64,000 nucleotides of DNA from the NCBI RefSeq assembly GCF_003573695.1, contig NC_039368.1, positions 13,086,360 through 13,150,359 of the forward strand. The letters run 5' to 3'. This document shows positions 22,441 to 33,572 of the stretch, one piece after another. The position numbers and the translations under genes were made by a program. Source of the stretch: Papaver somniferum (taxonomy: Eukaryota; Streptophyta; Magnoliopsida; Ranunculales; Papaveraceae). The notes under the pieces were generated by a model. The model searched no databases, had not been told where the DNA came from, and worked only from the letters and a program-made list of their open reading frames with translations. The stretch's first letter is position 1. Each line of letters opens with the position of its first letter.

Positions 22441-23899
22441 TATGGAAGCGCATCATTTTTCATGTGGATAGAAGCTCCTGGGTCAGGGATCCAAAGTGGA
22501 CCAGAATTATTGTGACTCCAATAACCTCCACTTTCATAAGCAGTATCAGAAGGAAATTGTACATTAAAATCAAACTCATTAGAAGACCAAGGAGAAGAAG
22601 AACTACTTCCAGCATTGAGATCAGGACCAAGGAATGCTTTTTGTGGAGGAGCATTACTATTTCTTGAAGGAGAATATCGAAAATCTGCATCGATTTGCCT
22701 GATGACCTTGTTTATGACATATCTGACAAGGAATTTCTCCATAGTCTATGATATGCTTCTGTGTATGATTAAACTCAGTTTTACGAAAACCAGGAGGAAA
22801 GTAGATGTAGGTGGTTGAGAAGGTGATAAATGTGATGGAAATGAAGATGTAGGTTTTCGAAAATTAGAGTGATAAGAAGAATTTGGTTTCTTAACAAAGA
22901 AAGTAGAGTTTACTGGATCTGAGATTAATGTAGACAAGGAATCAGAATCTTGCTCTTTCAACAATTGTTCATGACTGAGGAGACGAGATCGGAGTTCAGA
23001 GAAAGATAATGGAGGTCTCTGTTTTGAACACTAACAACAAAGTGAATAAACTCTCGACCAAGACCATTAAGAGTATACATTACCAGATCGGAGTCTTGCA
23101 CTGGTTCACCAATCTCTGCTAAAGAATCTGAAATTATCTTGATTTGATGAAGAAAATCATAAATTGTTGAAGAGCCTTTCTTGATTGAGTGAAGTTGAGA
23201 TCTCAACAAAGACTTACGAGCAAGAAATTGATCACTGAAAAGTTTCGCCAAATGCTGCCCTTTTTCTCTTGTTGTGTGTTTACCAAGTAATTCAGAAGAA
23301 AACAATTTAGCAACTGCAGCGTTAATGCACAAATTTATCAACCTGTAACCAATCAAGATAGTTTGGTTTGGAACTTGAGTATTGTTGATCATCACCATAG
23401 GAGATTCAGGTGGAACAGTTCCATCAACAAAGCCATAAAGATTCGTACAGATAAGAATGAAAGAGATCTGATCTTTCCAAACAAGATAATTTGAGCCATC
23501 CAACTTGTCTGAAACAAAATTGTTGATGTTTTGGAAAGGAATTGTAAATCTATTCTGAAAACCAAATTGATTGTAAAAAGAAGGTTGTGATTGAGGTTGT
23601 TGTATTTGTATTGGAGGAAAGTAAAAATGATGAAGGTTTTGAGGAGGTAATGTATGTTGTGGAACCTGTATCGGTGTCTGATGAAAATGTTATTGTTGTG
23701 GAGTAGCAGAAGATGGTTGTGGTGATGATTGTTGAGTTACAGGTGGTGGTGGTAATGGCGGTTGAGAAGAAGGTAAAGAAGTTTGTTGTTGATGTTGTGG
23801 TGATGATAATGGTGGAAACAACTGTGAATTGTTGATGTTGAGAGTGTTGTTACTGACATCGGAAGAAGATGCAATATGTTTTTGAGTGGTTCTCATCAT
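22440..23899 (-). pseudogene. Copia gag and protease remnant
   Basis: From the likely start at 23899 the product is Gln/Pro/Ser-rich. It meets a stop near 23690, then continues with the gag core (LDGSNYLVWKDQISFIL; SIKKGSSTIYDFLHQIK). A CCHC zinc knuckle (CQICHKQGHQANRC) lies near 22680-22735, out of frame with the downstream part. The protease motif reads WIPDPGASIHM, so the normal D(S/T)G is DPG, probably inactive. Confidence 0.88.
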
Positions 23900-23996
23900 T
23901 GTTAGGGTTAGTTGCAGGTTTAATGGTAGTATTGAAGGTTGTTACATGTAAGGATCAGAGAGAGAAGTCAAAATTCCATTTAGGTATCTGATACCA

Positions 23997-24211
23997 TGTA
24001 AGAAATGTGATTCATTGAGATGTTAAAGTTACATGACAAGACGCCGACCAAGGACTTATATAGACTCGTGACATAACAGAGAAAGCTACAAAGATGAACC
24101 GTTAGTTATGACAGGTGATAAACAACTGTCATCAACTAACTGAATCCTGTGGTCAGGATAAGTTGCATAGATTGAATCCGTGCAGTGTACAGACATTCAC
24201 ATGATCTAACA
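23997..24211 (-). repeat. Copia 5' LTR (215 bp)
   Basis: Pairs with 18744-18983. The adjacent primer-binding site on the inner side makes this the 5' LTR of the minus-strand element. Confidence 0.88.
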
Positions 24212-24560
24212 GCACCAACTAAACTTCATCCTATTAATTTGTTTTTCCATATGAGAGAATTCTGGTGGATAAGTACCGCCATCCATTTAGTACTAGGTAT
24301 GGTAGCATCTTATTACCATGTTTCTTCCTTTCTCGTGATTCGGTTAACTGTTTTGTCAACTAAAATCACCTAGGTAGTAGCCACAGAAAACGAATTGTGC
24401 ATGTTGGGGCCAAAACTGAGCATTTCATATGATGTAGTAACACTAGTACTGAATATACGTAGACCGACAATATCCATCAATGTATCATTCACTGCCGAGA
24501 TAAATTTTGCATGAATCATATTCTATTCAGGGAGCAAGTGAGCAAATGTGAATCATAATT
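24212..24560. repeat. Third, partial copy of the secreted-gene upstream region
   Basis: Sequence just right of the copia element ('agagaattctggtgga..atccatttagtacta..accatgtttc..gaattgtgcatgttgg') matches 16590-16760 of copy A and 25545-25760 of copy B in the same order. It breaks off near 24450, and copy B starts afresh at about 24565. Confidence 0.65.
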
Positions 24561-24564
24561 TTGC

Positions 24565-27240
24565 CGGGTTTCCTGGAATTCCATTTTGTCGATTTCAGAT
24601 TCATATGTGAATCCTTTAGATGGAGCAAGGGTTCTACTTGAGATCAGTGACTAATGCCTGGCAGTATGAATCCAGGTTTAGCAAGGCTGCTTTTTTGGGG
24701 TGCAAAAAACAGGTTATGCAACCACGATTCATGGTTTAAAAGCCTTTTAGACACCAGAAGTGTAAAGCATCCCTTCCATAGTTACAGGCGTGGTAATCTC
24801 ACAATTAGTGCGTAGTTGGGACTTTCGTATGTGTCCCTTACTAAGTAGGAATTTGTGGGTTGATGACTTTTATCAAGTCTTTCTGCACGTACTGTTTGTG
24901 GAGATATGTCCTGCTACTGAGGCGTTACACAGGTGATGTTGTTTAGTTGAATCAAAGTTTTTTTGGTTAAGTCCACGTAATTGGAGACAGGAGAAAGGGT
25001 AGTCCACCTAATGTGGGGGCGTGTAGCATTACTCCACCTTATCTTCTATTGTTGAAAAGTATAGTCAGGTCTTCTGCAAAGAAATATAACATCCCCGCGT
25101 CAAGCTTAAGTGGCTAAAAACCGGCCGTTAGAAGAACCCTACAACCATTAAGAGCTGCCAAAAACAGGGTGCTAACAAATAAATACAGCATGTGAAGTTT
25201 GGCCATGAGACATGGGCTGCAGGCAGGGAGGGTGGATCAAAAGTTCTGGTTACGTGTCTGCTGCTTCTTGCAGTACTCTAAGGAGTCAATATTTTTGTTT
25301 CTGCCTGCCCCAGCAAAACAATCAGGTTCAGTACAATTATACCGGTATTTAGTGGAGTAGTACCTACTGCATGGATACGTCCGCATGACTTTACTCTGAC
25401 CAAAAGCTAATAGCACTCGCAGACTCCAAGCCCTTTTTTTTTGAAGAAAGCAAACGTGTTAGTCCTACTCCAAATGCGCATTCATGGCATTCAATTGAAC
25501 ACCAACAGAACTTTATACGATTAGTCTATCTGTTTTTTCACTTCAGAGAGAATTCTTATGGACTAGTACACTGTCATCCATTTACTACTACCTACGGGTA
25601 GCATCTTATAGTACCATGTTTCCTTTCTCATGGTAATGCGATTTACTCTTTTGTCAATTGAATCCACTCGGGCAACAGTAGAAGAAAATTAATTGTGCAC
25701 GTTGGATGCACAACGGAGCGTTTCATTTCGTATTGGAGATGCTGCAACATCAACGGGCTACTCCTATAGAAAATCATATTGGCACTAAAAACTCAAATAT
25801 TTAAGTTTCAGAGGAATATTATGGGTAACATACTAACATGGGATTGGGGTTGTCTTAAGCCTAAGTGATCTTGAAAACTAAAATAATTCTGGGTGTGAGA
25901 ATGGATTAATATTTTTTCCCGTTGGACCTGAGAATGAGATATGTATATTGTTTTCGGCCTTAGCCTGAAACTCCATTGTCTGGTATCCAACTAACTATAT
26001 TCTGTATGTCCCGTTTATAAAATATAAACAATTTCCTTAGCAGCGATAATGTGTTTGCATTGCTCTATTATATTGTGCCTCTTCCTTTTCATATACTGCG
26101 GAAGTCTTATTTTTTTTGTTAAAAAAAACGTCATCTCATTAATTTTCAACTGATTATTTTACCAAGTGTTGTGAGATCTGTCCGCTGGACCGTTGCAATG
26201 CTAAGAGCTCTTCCTAAACCTTAACCGTCACATTGACTTTCTATGTAGTTTAAAAGGTTGCATGTGAGCAGTTGGATCAGAAAAAAATGCTGAAATTAGT
26301 TCGGCGAGCTTGTTATTGCTAATTGTTATCTAGGTGTTCCAAGTTGGCATGTATTCCTTATCGTGTATTCTGCAGAGTATACTACTACAAATAGGACATT
26401 CCGTTGCACATAATTCTCATCATCAACCAAAATCTTGTTGGATAATACACAACTTATACTCTGTAAAAGTCCATATTAGTCTCATTACCATGGCTAGGAT
26501 CTGTCTGATCTTCAGCTTTGCCTTCACTGGTTTCATAATGTTGTCTATGTCACGTAAGTAGTCAAATATTTCTCCTCATTACTGTGAATACTCTTTTCTA
26601 CCATTTTATCGATCTGGTTTCCTTATTTTTCTTGTAAGCTATTGATAAAAATTAGTCTAATATCTGCTTGACCAAATTTACAGAGATTGCATTAGGGGTT
26701 TCAAAAGTTGGTCAACTGTTACCACAGCCGGCTGAGGCAGTGGTTCTTTCCGCTCCAGGCGGACTGGCCACGGCAGAGAAGACCGGTAATACTGATACAC
26801 AGACACCAGCTGGCGGGATCAAAAGAGGTGGGGTCATAGGAGCAACATCAGCGAAAGGGTTAGTGCAGCTGAAGGATCGTGGCGTCCAAGGGGGGAACTT
26901 AAATGAGGCCGAGGTTTACCACCACTCGACAACTGATCACCTAGACATCGCAAATGGAGGAGCGGTCGTGACGCGAGATGTGAATACTAAGGTGAACTTG
27001 GAAAAAGGCCAAGTGATTACCGAAGGGAAAGCTGGAGCAAATATCCCAAAGGTGGCAAGCGTTAAGACAGGTGCTGCAGGGGTGAGTTCAAAGAACTCAA
27101 AGAAGGTAAATTGGGATTTGCCTATGATGTAAAAAAAATTTAGGAGAAAGCTGCAAAGGAGGCTAGGGTCATCTTTATATGTTTTCATCCAGTTATTGTC
27201 TTTTGATTTTCAAAATTTCCTAAAATCTGCTTGTAGTTGG
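24565..27240. repeat. Segmental duplication, copy B (matches 15494-18160)
   Basis: Collinear with copy A from 'gccgggtttcctgga' to the 3' UTR. Copy B has an extra stretch of about 130 bp (26171-26301) between the shared 'accaagtgtt' and 'cggcgagcttg'. It also has several small indels in the promoter. Confidence 0.8.
26490..27132 (+). CDS. Small secreted Gly/Ala-rich protein of unknown function, copy B
   Basis: Exons 26490-26553 and 26684-27132 join to 513 bp (170 aa). The signal peptide differs from copy A at two of the first 21 residues, and the mature part is near identical to residue 120. Copy B keeps KVNLEKGQVI, missing from copy A. A length change in the A/G run near 27107 alters the last codons: the product ends KVNWDLPMM instead of the SAYDVKN tail, whose nucleotides survive in another frame. 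The TATA box region reads actacAAATAGG, a 3-bp deletion relative to copy A, so expression may be reduced. Function unknown, as for copy A. Confidence 0.65.
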
Positions 27241-29218
27241 CATGTTTTTACTTATGCTCTATTTAAATAAATGTATTTGGATGAACAGAATTGATTGAAT
27301 TTGGATTATTTTTCCTCCAATAGCCGAATGCTAAGTCACTTTGTCAATTGAAAAACCAAAGTTCAAAGTTTGGGTGGGGGCTAACTGACTATAGGAATGA
27401 GTGATGCGTGAATTCTAAGACTTTACCTCGACACTGAGCCGTAGCTGAGACTCATCCTTTCTGCAATACAGCTTTGAGGTAGTGTCTTGGGTGCTAACCC
27501 GCAACAAAATAGATAGTTGAGAAATCAGTACCCAGAGACACCAAGAAATTACATAAAACACAGGCATATTGTTAGAACTTAAGCAATACAGTGACCTTCT
27601 ATCACCTTCGCATAAACCCAAGGAAATACTAACATATAGCGGATTATAAGAAAAAGATAACATAATTTGTTAAATTCTTCAATCAAACATTAGTAGATGG
27701 ATCAAACGATGCTGCTGACCGGCCATTTTGGATTTTAATATAATCACCTCAAGAATCTCATCATCAGCCCCTTTTATGAGTCTTAATTCCCAAGAGAACC
27801 ATGTAAAAAACCATACAAACAAAACCCAAAAACGCATAGCACAATAAAATGTTCATAACCATTCTGCAACAACAGCCTGCTTTTAGTTTGCATATACAGT
27901 TCTTACACCCACACCGGTAACAAAATGTGGCTCTGCATCTGCAATTCAGAAATTATAATTAGAGGAAAAAAATATGAATAAAAATTTCAAAGAAATAATG
28001 GGAAAGAGGAAAGCATGTTGATGTATGTACCTGCACGTCATGGCGGAGCAACCTCGTTTACGTTCTACGTACCGGCTGCAATTGGGACATCGAGTCCATT
28101 TCTCTCTTCTAGCTGCTTCCAGGAACAAAAGATCGTTTCTATCAACATCATTTACCAAATCACCTCTTCTACTACATCTATGATTCTCCTTCCACGGAAC
28201 CATACAATGAAAACAGAATATCTTCTTGCAATTCGGACATGTTGATTTTGTAATGTTAGAACTAGTTGAAGAAGTTGATGTTGCAGTTGTCTTAACACAC
28301 TCGTTTAAAACTAATTCGCTACATTCACGAAAAGGACAGTAAGATCTCCCATAAGCAAACCCACCTTTCGATGATTCCATTAGTACAGCTGATTCACAAA
28401 GAACACGACACCATTTCTCGAACACAGATTTGGGAAGAATCGAACGACAAGATAAAATGTTTAAGAAGACACTGCAATTGCTATCAGGACATTTTATCTC
28501 TGAAGTATTGTCGTGAGAAACCTTTACTTCGATGTACTTGACGATACAATCAGTACAATATGGGTGAAGGCACCCATCCGTCTCCATGTTCTTGAATTTC
28601 TGGTCTACAAGAACTGGTTCTATACAGATTTCGCAAGTGAAATAGTCAACTGTAATAATACTAGTACCGCTTGAACTGTCATCGATAGGTGAATTAGATG
28701 AAGGGGCTTTTTCGAGGTTTTGATCTGTGATTTCTATCTCCATGCTCTGCATCATTGAAAACTCAGAGTACTTGATAACCTTAATTTCTGTAGAGTGTGA
28801 GAAGAAGTTTCATTTAGGAGGATTGTAACTATATTAGGTCATGCAATAGTGATGTGGAGGAAGATGACATGGTAGGTTACAAGTCACGCTCAAAAGCCAG
28901 TTTTAGGAACGCAATAAGTAGTAGATGAGCCAAAATTTTTACTAGTTTAGTGATGAGTTAGTAATGTTGCACATGGCTCTGTTTAAATGCCAAGGAAAAG
29001 TGTAGTTATCAAATGAAAAATGTTAGAAAACACGTCGCTATCCGATCAGTGGCCATATTGTGAATTTTGCACCGTTGATTATTGTTGTTCACTCCTAATA
29101 AGCCCACTACACTCGGCTGGACGGCTATCCATTCAACAAAAATTATGATGTCCATGTAAATGACATGTACCCTAAAAAAATGTATTTGAGTATTTAGTTT
29201 GCAATTAGTCTTCATTGG
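27190..29218. repeat. Segmental duplication carrying the RBR gene, copy 1 (matches 33573-35560)
   Basis: Starts in the 3' UTR of secreted-protein copy B ('attgtcttttgattttcaaaatttcctaaa', 27195 and 33571). It passes through 'ggtgggggctaactgac' and the complete RBR gene, and ends upstream of it ('ggacggctatccattcaac', then 'catgtaccctaaaaa'). Order and orientation are the same in both copies. Confidence 0.85.
27764..28755 (-). CDS. RBR-type (RING-IBR-RING2) E3 ligase-like membrane protein, copy 1
   Basis: Minus-strand exons 28755-28031 and 27938-27764 join to 900 bp (299 aa); the intron is GT-AG. RING1 ligands are C41, C44, C62, H64, C67, C70, C89, C94. The IBR domain spans about 140-194 (CPFREC; CPNCKKIFCFHC..HRC). 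RING2 is CPNCSRY..RGCSAMTCRC..FCYRCGC, with C236 at the transthiolation position. A hydrophobic segment (about residues 268-290) suggests a C-terminal membrane anchor. RBR ligases pass ubiquitin from E2 through the RING2 Cys. Unlike the usual GCxHM motif, the histidine position is Ala238. The start could also be the third Met (28743), the first one shared with copy 2. Expressed status is unknown. Confidence 0.85.
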
Positions 29219-29273
29219 ATCATAGAAGATTCATCTTAACAAGAAATTATTTACAGGATAAACTATTTATCAC

Positions 29274-29947
29274 AAGGCCTACAACTCAGTTGGTAAAGAA
29301 ACTTGTTTACACGCGAGCCAATGTTTTTCAGGGGAACCCATCACGCAATCAACAAAATTGATCTTATTGATAAATCGGTGTCTTACTCTATATATTCGAG
29401 GTAACAATAGCCTGAAAAATATTTGATTTGGTCTGCTTTGGGTGCCAATATAGGCTCCAAAAAAAAACCCATCATTGATTCGGTAATTGGTAAGATGAAT
29501 ATACAGCCCATTCAATGCTAGGCATAATGAGTATAAAGACCTCGAAAATATATCTTTTCGTATTATGAACTTTAAGGTGTATGAAGTTTCATATTTGACT
29601 CTTTGAACAGAGCGATAGAAACTCCATTAGGTTGATCTAGGTCAGAGGCAGACCTACGTCAAGGTAATTCTTCTTTGAAACACTTTGGTGTTGCTCCTGG
29701 ATCATGATCTAAATAATGAATCCGAGCACGTGGAGCCATCTCGTTATCTTTCTGTTAAGAAAAAGTATGGCGGACTATCTAATATTTATATCAGATGATG
29801 AAAGAGTCCAATGCAAAAAATAAAAATAAATAAATAAATAAATAAATAATACATGTTGGATCTTTGGAACTGTTCGAATCATTTCAGTAATCAAAAGTTT
29901 GATTTGTTTAACTGAGAAGGTCTATGGTTCGAGTCCGTATAACCCTA
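29274..29947 (+). pseudogene. trnV-UAC: Plastid trnV-UAC pseudogene with group II intron
   Basis: The 5' exon (29274-29310, aaggcctacaactcag..gtttac) and 3' exon (29911-29947, gagaaggtctatggttcgag..) match split plastid tRNA-Val(UAC). Between them lies recognisable intron sequence ('gagcacgtggagccatctcg', 'tatggcggacta'). Changes in the acceptor stem (aaggcct against ataaccct) and other arms break normal pairing, so it is not functional. Confidence 0.85.
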
Positions 29948-31416
29948 AAATCTTTATAATTTTCATTTCCTTAATCTTGTTTGTTGGTTGTAGTCGGAGG
30001 GTCGTTTGGTCCATCGAAATAAAATAATTATCACATGCACTGAGGGATCCCCGTGGGTGAGCATGAAACGGAAAAAGTTCATTTCAGTGGGCCCAATTGG
30101 TATTTTTTTGATCTCGGATAAAAAAGCCCGTTATTTCTTTTTTGTGGATGAATTACACACAAAATTTTCTTGTTTTCCTATCTAGGATCAAAGGGTTTGT
30201 GATATTCCTTTTCTTTTTGCACAAAATATATTCTTTTAGATCTCAGTATACTCCAACCCAATTGCAAATCATTCCAATTCTACCGATGCTGACTTTATGC
30301 AAGAAAGTTGAGGTCTCATGTATGCACTTGGACGAGTTAAGAAGCCCCCAACTTATCGTTTTTTCGGAGCAGAACCCAATTCGTTGTTTCAGAGATAGTG
30401 AATGGTTCCTATCACTAATTAGTGTTTGCACACCTGTCTATTTCTATGAGTTGTTTGGGATTTGGTCAGTCGAATCATTAGATTTGATAAAGCGAGATTC
30501 GATTAGAAGAAGTTTATTCTGTAAATTATTTAGTATTCGGCTTACTTTCCCATTGTGATATACTTCGTTGTGTAGGGTACATTCAAAATAGATATTTTTT
30601 TGTATGAAGGCTAACCCAATGGTTGGTCTTACTTTAAAACTCATTTTCATTACATTAATAAGTATTCCCGTCTTTTCAGACCAATTTCAAGCCAAATACT
30701 AAAGACCGATATCCTAGATTCTTCTTTTAAGATTTTGAAATTTAATTTCATAACTCGATTATTTTTTGGGGATGGGTTGCAGGTCGAGGTAGTACAGACT
30801 AAAAAATTGTAAATTGGGGATAGAACCCTAGGATTGTTATATGTAAAGGTTTATCGCAATTCAATGCATTGAATAAAATCCATTAAATTTAAAACGAGGA
30901 TAAAAAATAAATAAGGTCGATGTATTCAGTATCGTATCTAATCAATTGAAACAACAATCCTCTAAATGGATTGGATCCTAACAAAATGAAAAAACCAATA
31001 CCCTTTGGTTTTATTATATGAATATTCATAAAATATATAACATCCATATAGAATTCTTAATATTACTAATAGTATCTTAATTTAATGTTAATAAAAAATT
31101 TATATAAATTATAACTAAAAAATATATAATTCTTTTTTCTTTCTTTTTTTTAGAGAAAATCTGAGACAAGATAAAAACGATAAGTTTGTAATAAGAGCAG
31201 AGTATGTCACTAGCATATCGAAATGGAATTGAAAGAAGTGAAAATATGATTCCACTCGATGAACCTTGAAAAAAGAATGACCCACTGAAGAAAAAAAACT
31301 GGGGAGTTCAACAAAATTCATTGGTATTTCGACTAAACAGTTATAACTTAATTCGAATTCCCGACTGAATCGAAGAATACGATATATATATTTTCCACAT
31401 TCATAAGAGTGCATCC

Positions 31417-31835
31417 ATGTTTCTTCTTTACGAATATGACATTTTCCAGGCATTTCTAATAATATCAAGTCTTATTCCTATTTTATCTTTCTTCACTTCC
31501 GGGTTTTTTTGGCCCGACTTGCAGAGTACCACAGAGACTTTCTAGCTATGAATCAGGTATAGAACTAATGAGCGACGCTTGTTACAATTCCGAATTCGTT
31601 ATTATTGTTTGCTCCGGTTTTTGTTGTTTTTGATGTTAAAACAATCTTTCTTTACCCATGGGCGATACATTTCGGTTTTGTTATTTTTGATGTTAAAACG
31701 GTTTTTTTTTACCCATGGGCGATAAATTTCGATGTATTAGGTGTATCCGTTTTTATAGAAGCTTTAATTTTCGTGCTTATCCTAATTGTTAGTTTAGTTT
31801 ATGTGTGGCGAAAAGGAGCGTTGAAATGGTCTTAG
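31417..31835 (+). pseudogene. ndhC: Plastid ndhC pseudogene with in-frame 57-bp duplication
   Basis: Starts [25 protein letters not shown] and ends [22 protein letters not shown], the NADH dehydrogenase-like subunit 3. Stops and a frame change lie near 31545-31600. The segment coding VFDVKT(I/V)F.YPWA is present twice (around 31631 and 31688), giving a 19-codon duplication that keeps the frame. Confidence 0.88.
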
Positions 31836-32195
31836 CTCCTGAATATTCAGACAATAAAAAGAAAAAAGAAGAACAAAATGACATTGAGACAACTATGGAT
31901 TCCATTGAGTTTCCAGTACTTGATCAATCAACCCAGAATTCATTTATTTCAACTACATAAAAGGATCTTTCAAATTGGTCAAGACTCTCCAGTTTATGGC
32001 CATTTCTGTATGGTACCAGTTGTTGCTTTATTGAATTTGCTTCATTAATAGTCTCGCGCTTCGACTTTGATCGTTATGTCTTGGTACCAAGGTCGAGTCC
32101 CATGCAAGCAGACTTAATTTTAACAACCGACACAGTAACAATGAAAATGGCTCCCTCTTTATTAAGATTATATGAGAAAATGCGAACAATTCCTT
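31826..32195 (+). pseudogene. ndhK: Plastid ndhK pseudogene, 5' part
   Basis: Overlaps the end of ndhC by 10 bp as in plastids. It reads [20 protein letters not shown], then NSFISTT, a stop (TAA near 31958), then [20 protein letters not shown] and [29 protein letters not shown] text. Similarity ends after [12 protein letters not shown] near 32180, so about half the gene is missing. Confidence 0.85.
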
Positions 32196-32689
32196 ATATT
32201 GTGTATCCCCGATTGATGCAACCTCAGATGCTTCAATTTTTTAATCTATTATTGAACAAAAGGTTACACCCATAGGTTCTCTGTATTAGAGGTCAATCCT
32301 ACTCCATCGGTACCAACCAACATGCGGCATAGGGGAAGAAGCACTACACGTAGGAATCAACAAAAAAAAAAACTTTGTTATGAATTATCCCTTTTTTTAT
32401 CGGGATCGGTACTAACAAGAATGATTGGGACAACAAACATCTATATCGTTTGTGCTTTGGATACCTATATAATCATCAAAGACTATTGAAGAGACTAAAT
32501 CCTGAAATAGGGGGCGTCGAGGATAAAGAAAATGTTGGAGTCACCTTTTCTATCTAACAACAACACGATTAGTGTTAAGAAAAGACCTCTTGCAGGAAGA
32601 ATGACTAGAGATTTCTTGTAAAACACTAGTCCATGTCAGTGTGTAATGAGAATATTTCGATATTCTTTTGGTTCCATGGACTATTCATT

Positions 32690-33020
32690 CATTATGCACA
32701 AAAGGGAGGATCCGTATTAGATGAAAATCTCACATACGGTTTTGAAACATGCATTCTTTGAATAGAATGAAAGACCGCAATGGATGTCAGCTCAATTCGA
32801 AGGAAATTATACGGAAGTTCTACAGAATTATTATGAAGCTATGAGACTAAAAATTGATCTCTATAATCGAAGTTATATACTGTATAACATAGGCCTTATC
32901 CACACAAGTAACGGAGAACATACAAAAAGCTTTGGAATATTGTTTCCGGGCACTAGAACGAAATCCATTCTTACCACAAGCTTTTAATAATATGGACATG
33001 ATCTGTCATTATGTGTGACT
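32690..33020 (+). pseudogene. ycf3: Plastid ycf3 (pafI) exon 2 pseudogene with intron remnants
   Basis: 32784-33019 encodes [20 protein letters not shown] and [18 protein letters not shown], the TPR part of the photosystem I assembly factor. An extra A after GEHTK shifts the frame before 'ggcactagaacgaaatcc'. Upstream, 'gatgaaaatctcacatacggtt' is typical of group II intron domain V (intron 1). Confidence 0.85.
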
Positions 33021-33160
33021 ACCTGCACTATAGAAAGAGGAAAAAAGAAATAAAATACGCTAGTAACTACTAGAAGATAGGCTTTCTATATATGCATCGT
33101 ACAAAGCAACTAGATAAATGTTTTAGTTCGAGTGCCCAGAAATAATATCTATTATTTGAT

Positions 33161-33570
33161 TGACTAACCCTTCATATTGGGATGAATGAAGACCCAAATG
33201 TTTTGGCAATTTTTCATGTGTCGGCAAAAGAAGTATTCCAAGCAGTAATCATCATGAAAAATATCTTGTTTTAGTATTTCATACTTCATGAATGCGTCAC
33301 AGAAAATTAAAAGTGAGATACGTTTTTGTTTAGGCCGAAGGAACAAAATTAACTTGAAATGCATTTCTGAAAATGAACAATATTGTTTGGGTAAAGTATT
33401 TTGATTTATTTATATATTTTTTTAGTATGAAATTTAGTAATTATTTAATTATATTTTCATAGGACTTTTAAGGGCTCAAAATTTTTATTCATTAATACAT
33501 TTAGCCCTTAGTCCAAGTTGAAATCGAAAAATTTATTATTTGACGAGATTATTCATTTATCGAGGTTAGA
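33161..33570. other. AT-rich spacer between the NUPT and RBR copy 2
   Basis: No gene or clear repeat seen. The second RBR segment begins abruptly at about 33573. Confidence 0.5.
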
Positions 33571-33572
33571 CC

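Larger units (their letters stand above)
18744..24211 (-). mobile_element. Ty1/copia LTR retrotransposon, degenerate, minus strand
   Basis: LTRs at 18744-18983 and 23997-24211 start TGTAAG and end TCTAACA on the plus strand. Flanks ACACC and GCACC fit a 5-bp target duplication with one change. Just inside the right LTR, the minus strand reads TGGTATCAGATACC, a primer site like initiator Met tRNA. Just inside the left LTR is a G-rich purine tract (minus strand 'tttgaggggggg'). Genes run gag, protease, integrase, reverse transcriptase, RNase H on the minus strand, which is copia order. LTRs differ at many positions and the frames are broken, so the copy is old. Confidence 0.93.
29274..33160 (+). 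pseudogene. Plastid DNA insertion (NUPT): trnV-UAC, ndhC, ndhK, ycf3 remnants
   Basis: The order trnV-UAC, ndhC, ndhK, then ycf3 follows the usual plastid large single-copy map read in one direction, with ndhJ to rps4 missing. All genes carry stops, shifts or substitutions, so this is an old nuclear copy. The spacer 29948-31416 is AT-rich and probably the trnV-ndhC spacer. The stretch 32195-32540 I could not assign. Edges are approximate: the left edge is set by the trnV 5' exon and the right edge by ycf3 intron-like sequence ('gtgactacctgcactatag'). Confidence 0.88.

Noticed and set aside
23690..23899. Separate proline-rich host gene
   Set aside because: It is the N-terminal part of copia gag, interrupted by a stop, next to the primer site.
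29274..29947. Functional tRNA-Val gene
   Set aside because: Group II introns in tRNA genes are not processed in the nucleus, and stem bases are mutated.
30142..30558. 138-codon open frame in the plastid insertion
   Set aside because: It lies in the trnV-ndhC spacer and matches no plastid protein I know.
31605..31835. Functional ndhC-like gene
   Set aside because: The start region is separated by stops and the copy lies in a decayed plastid insertion.
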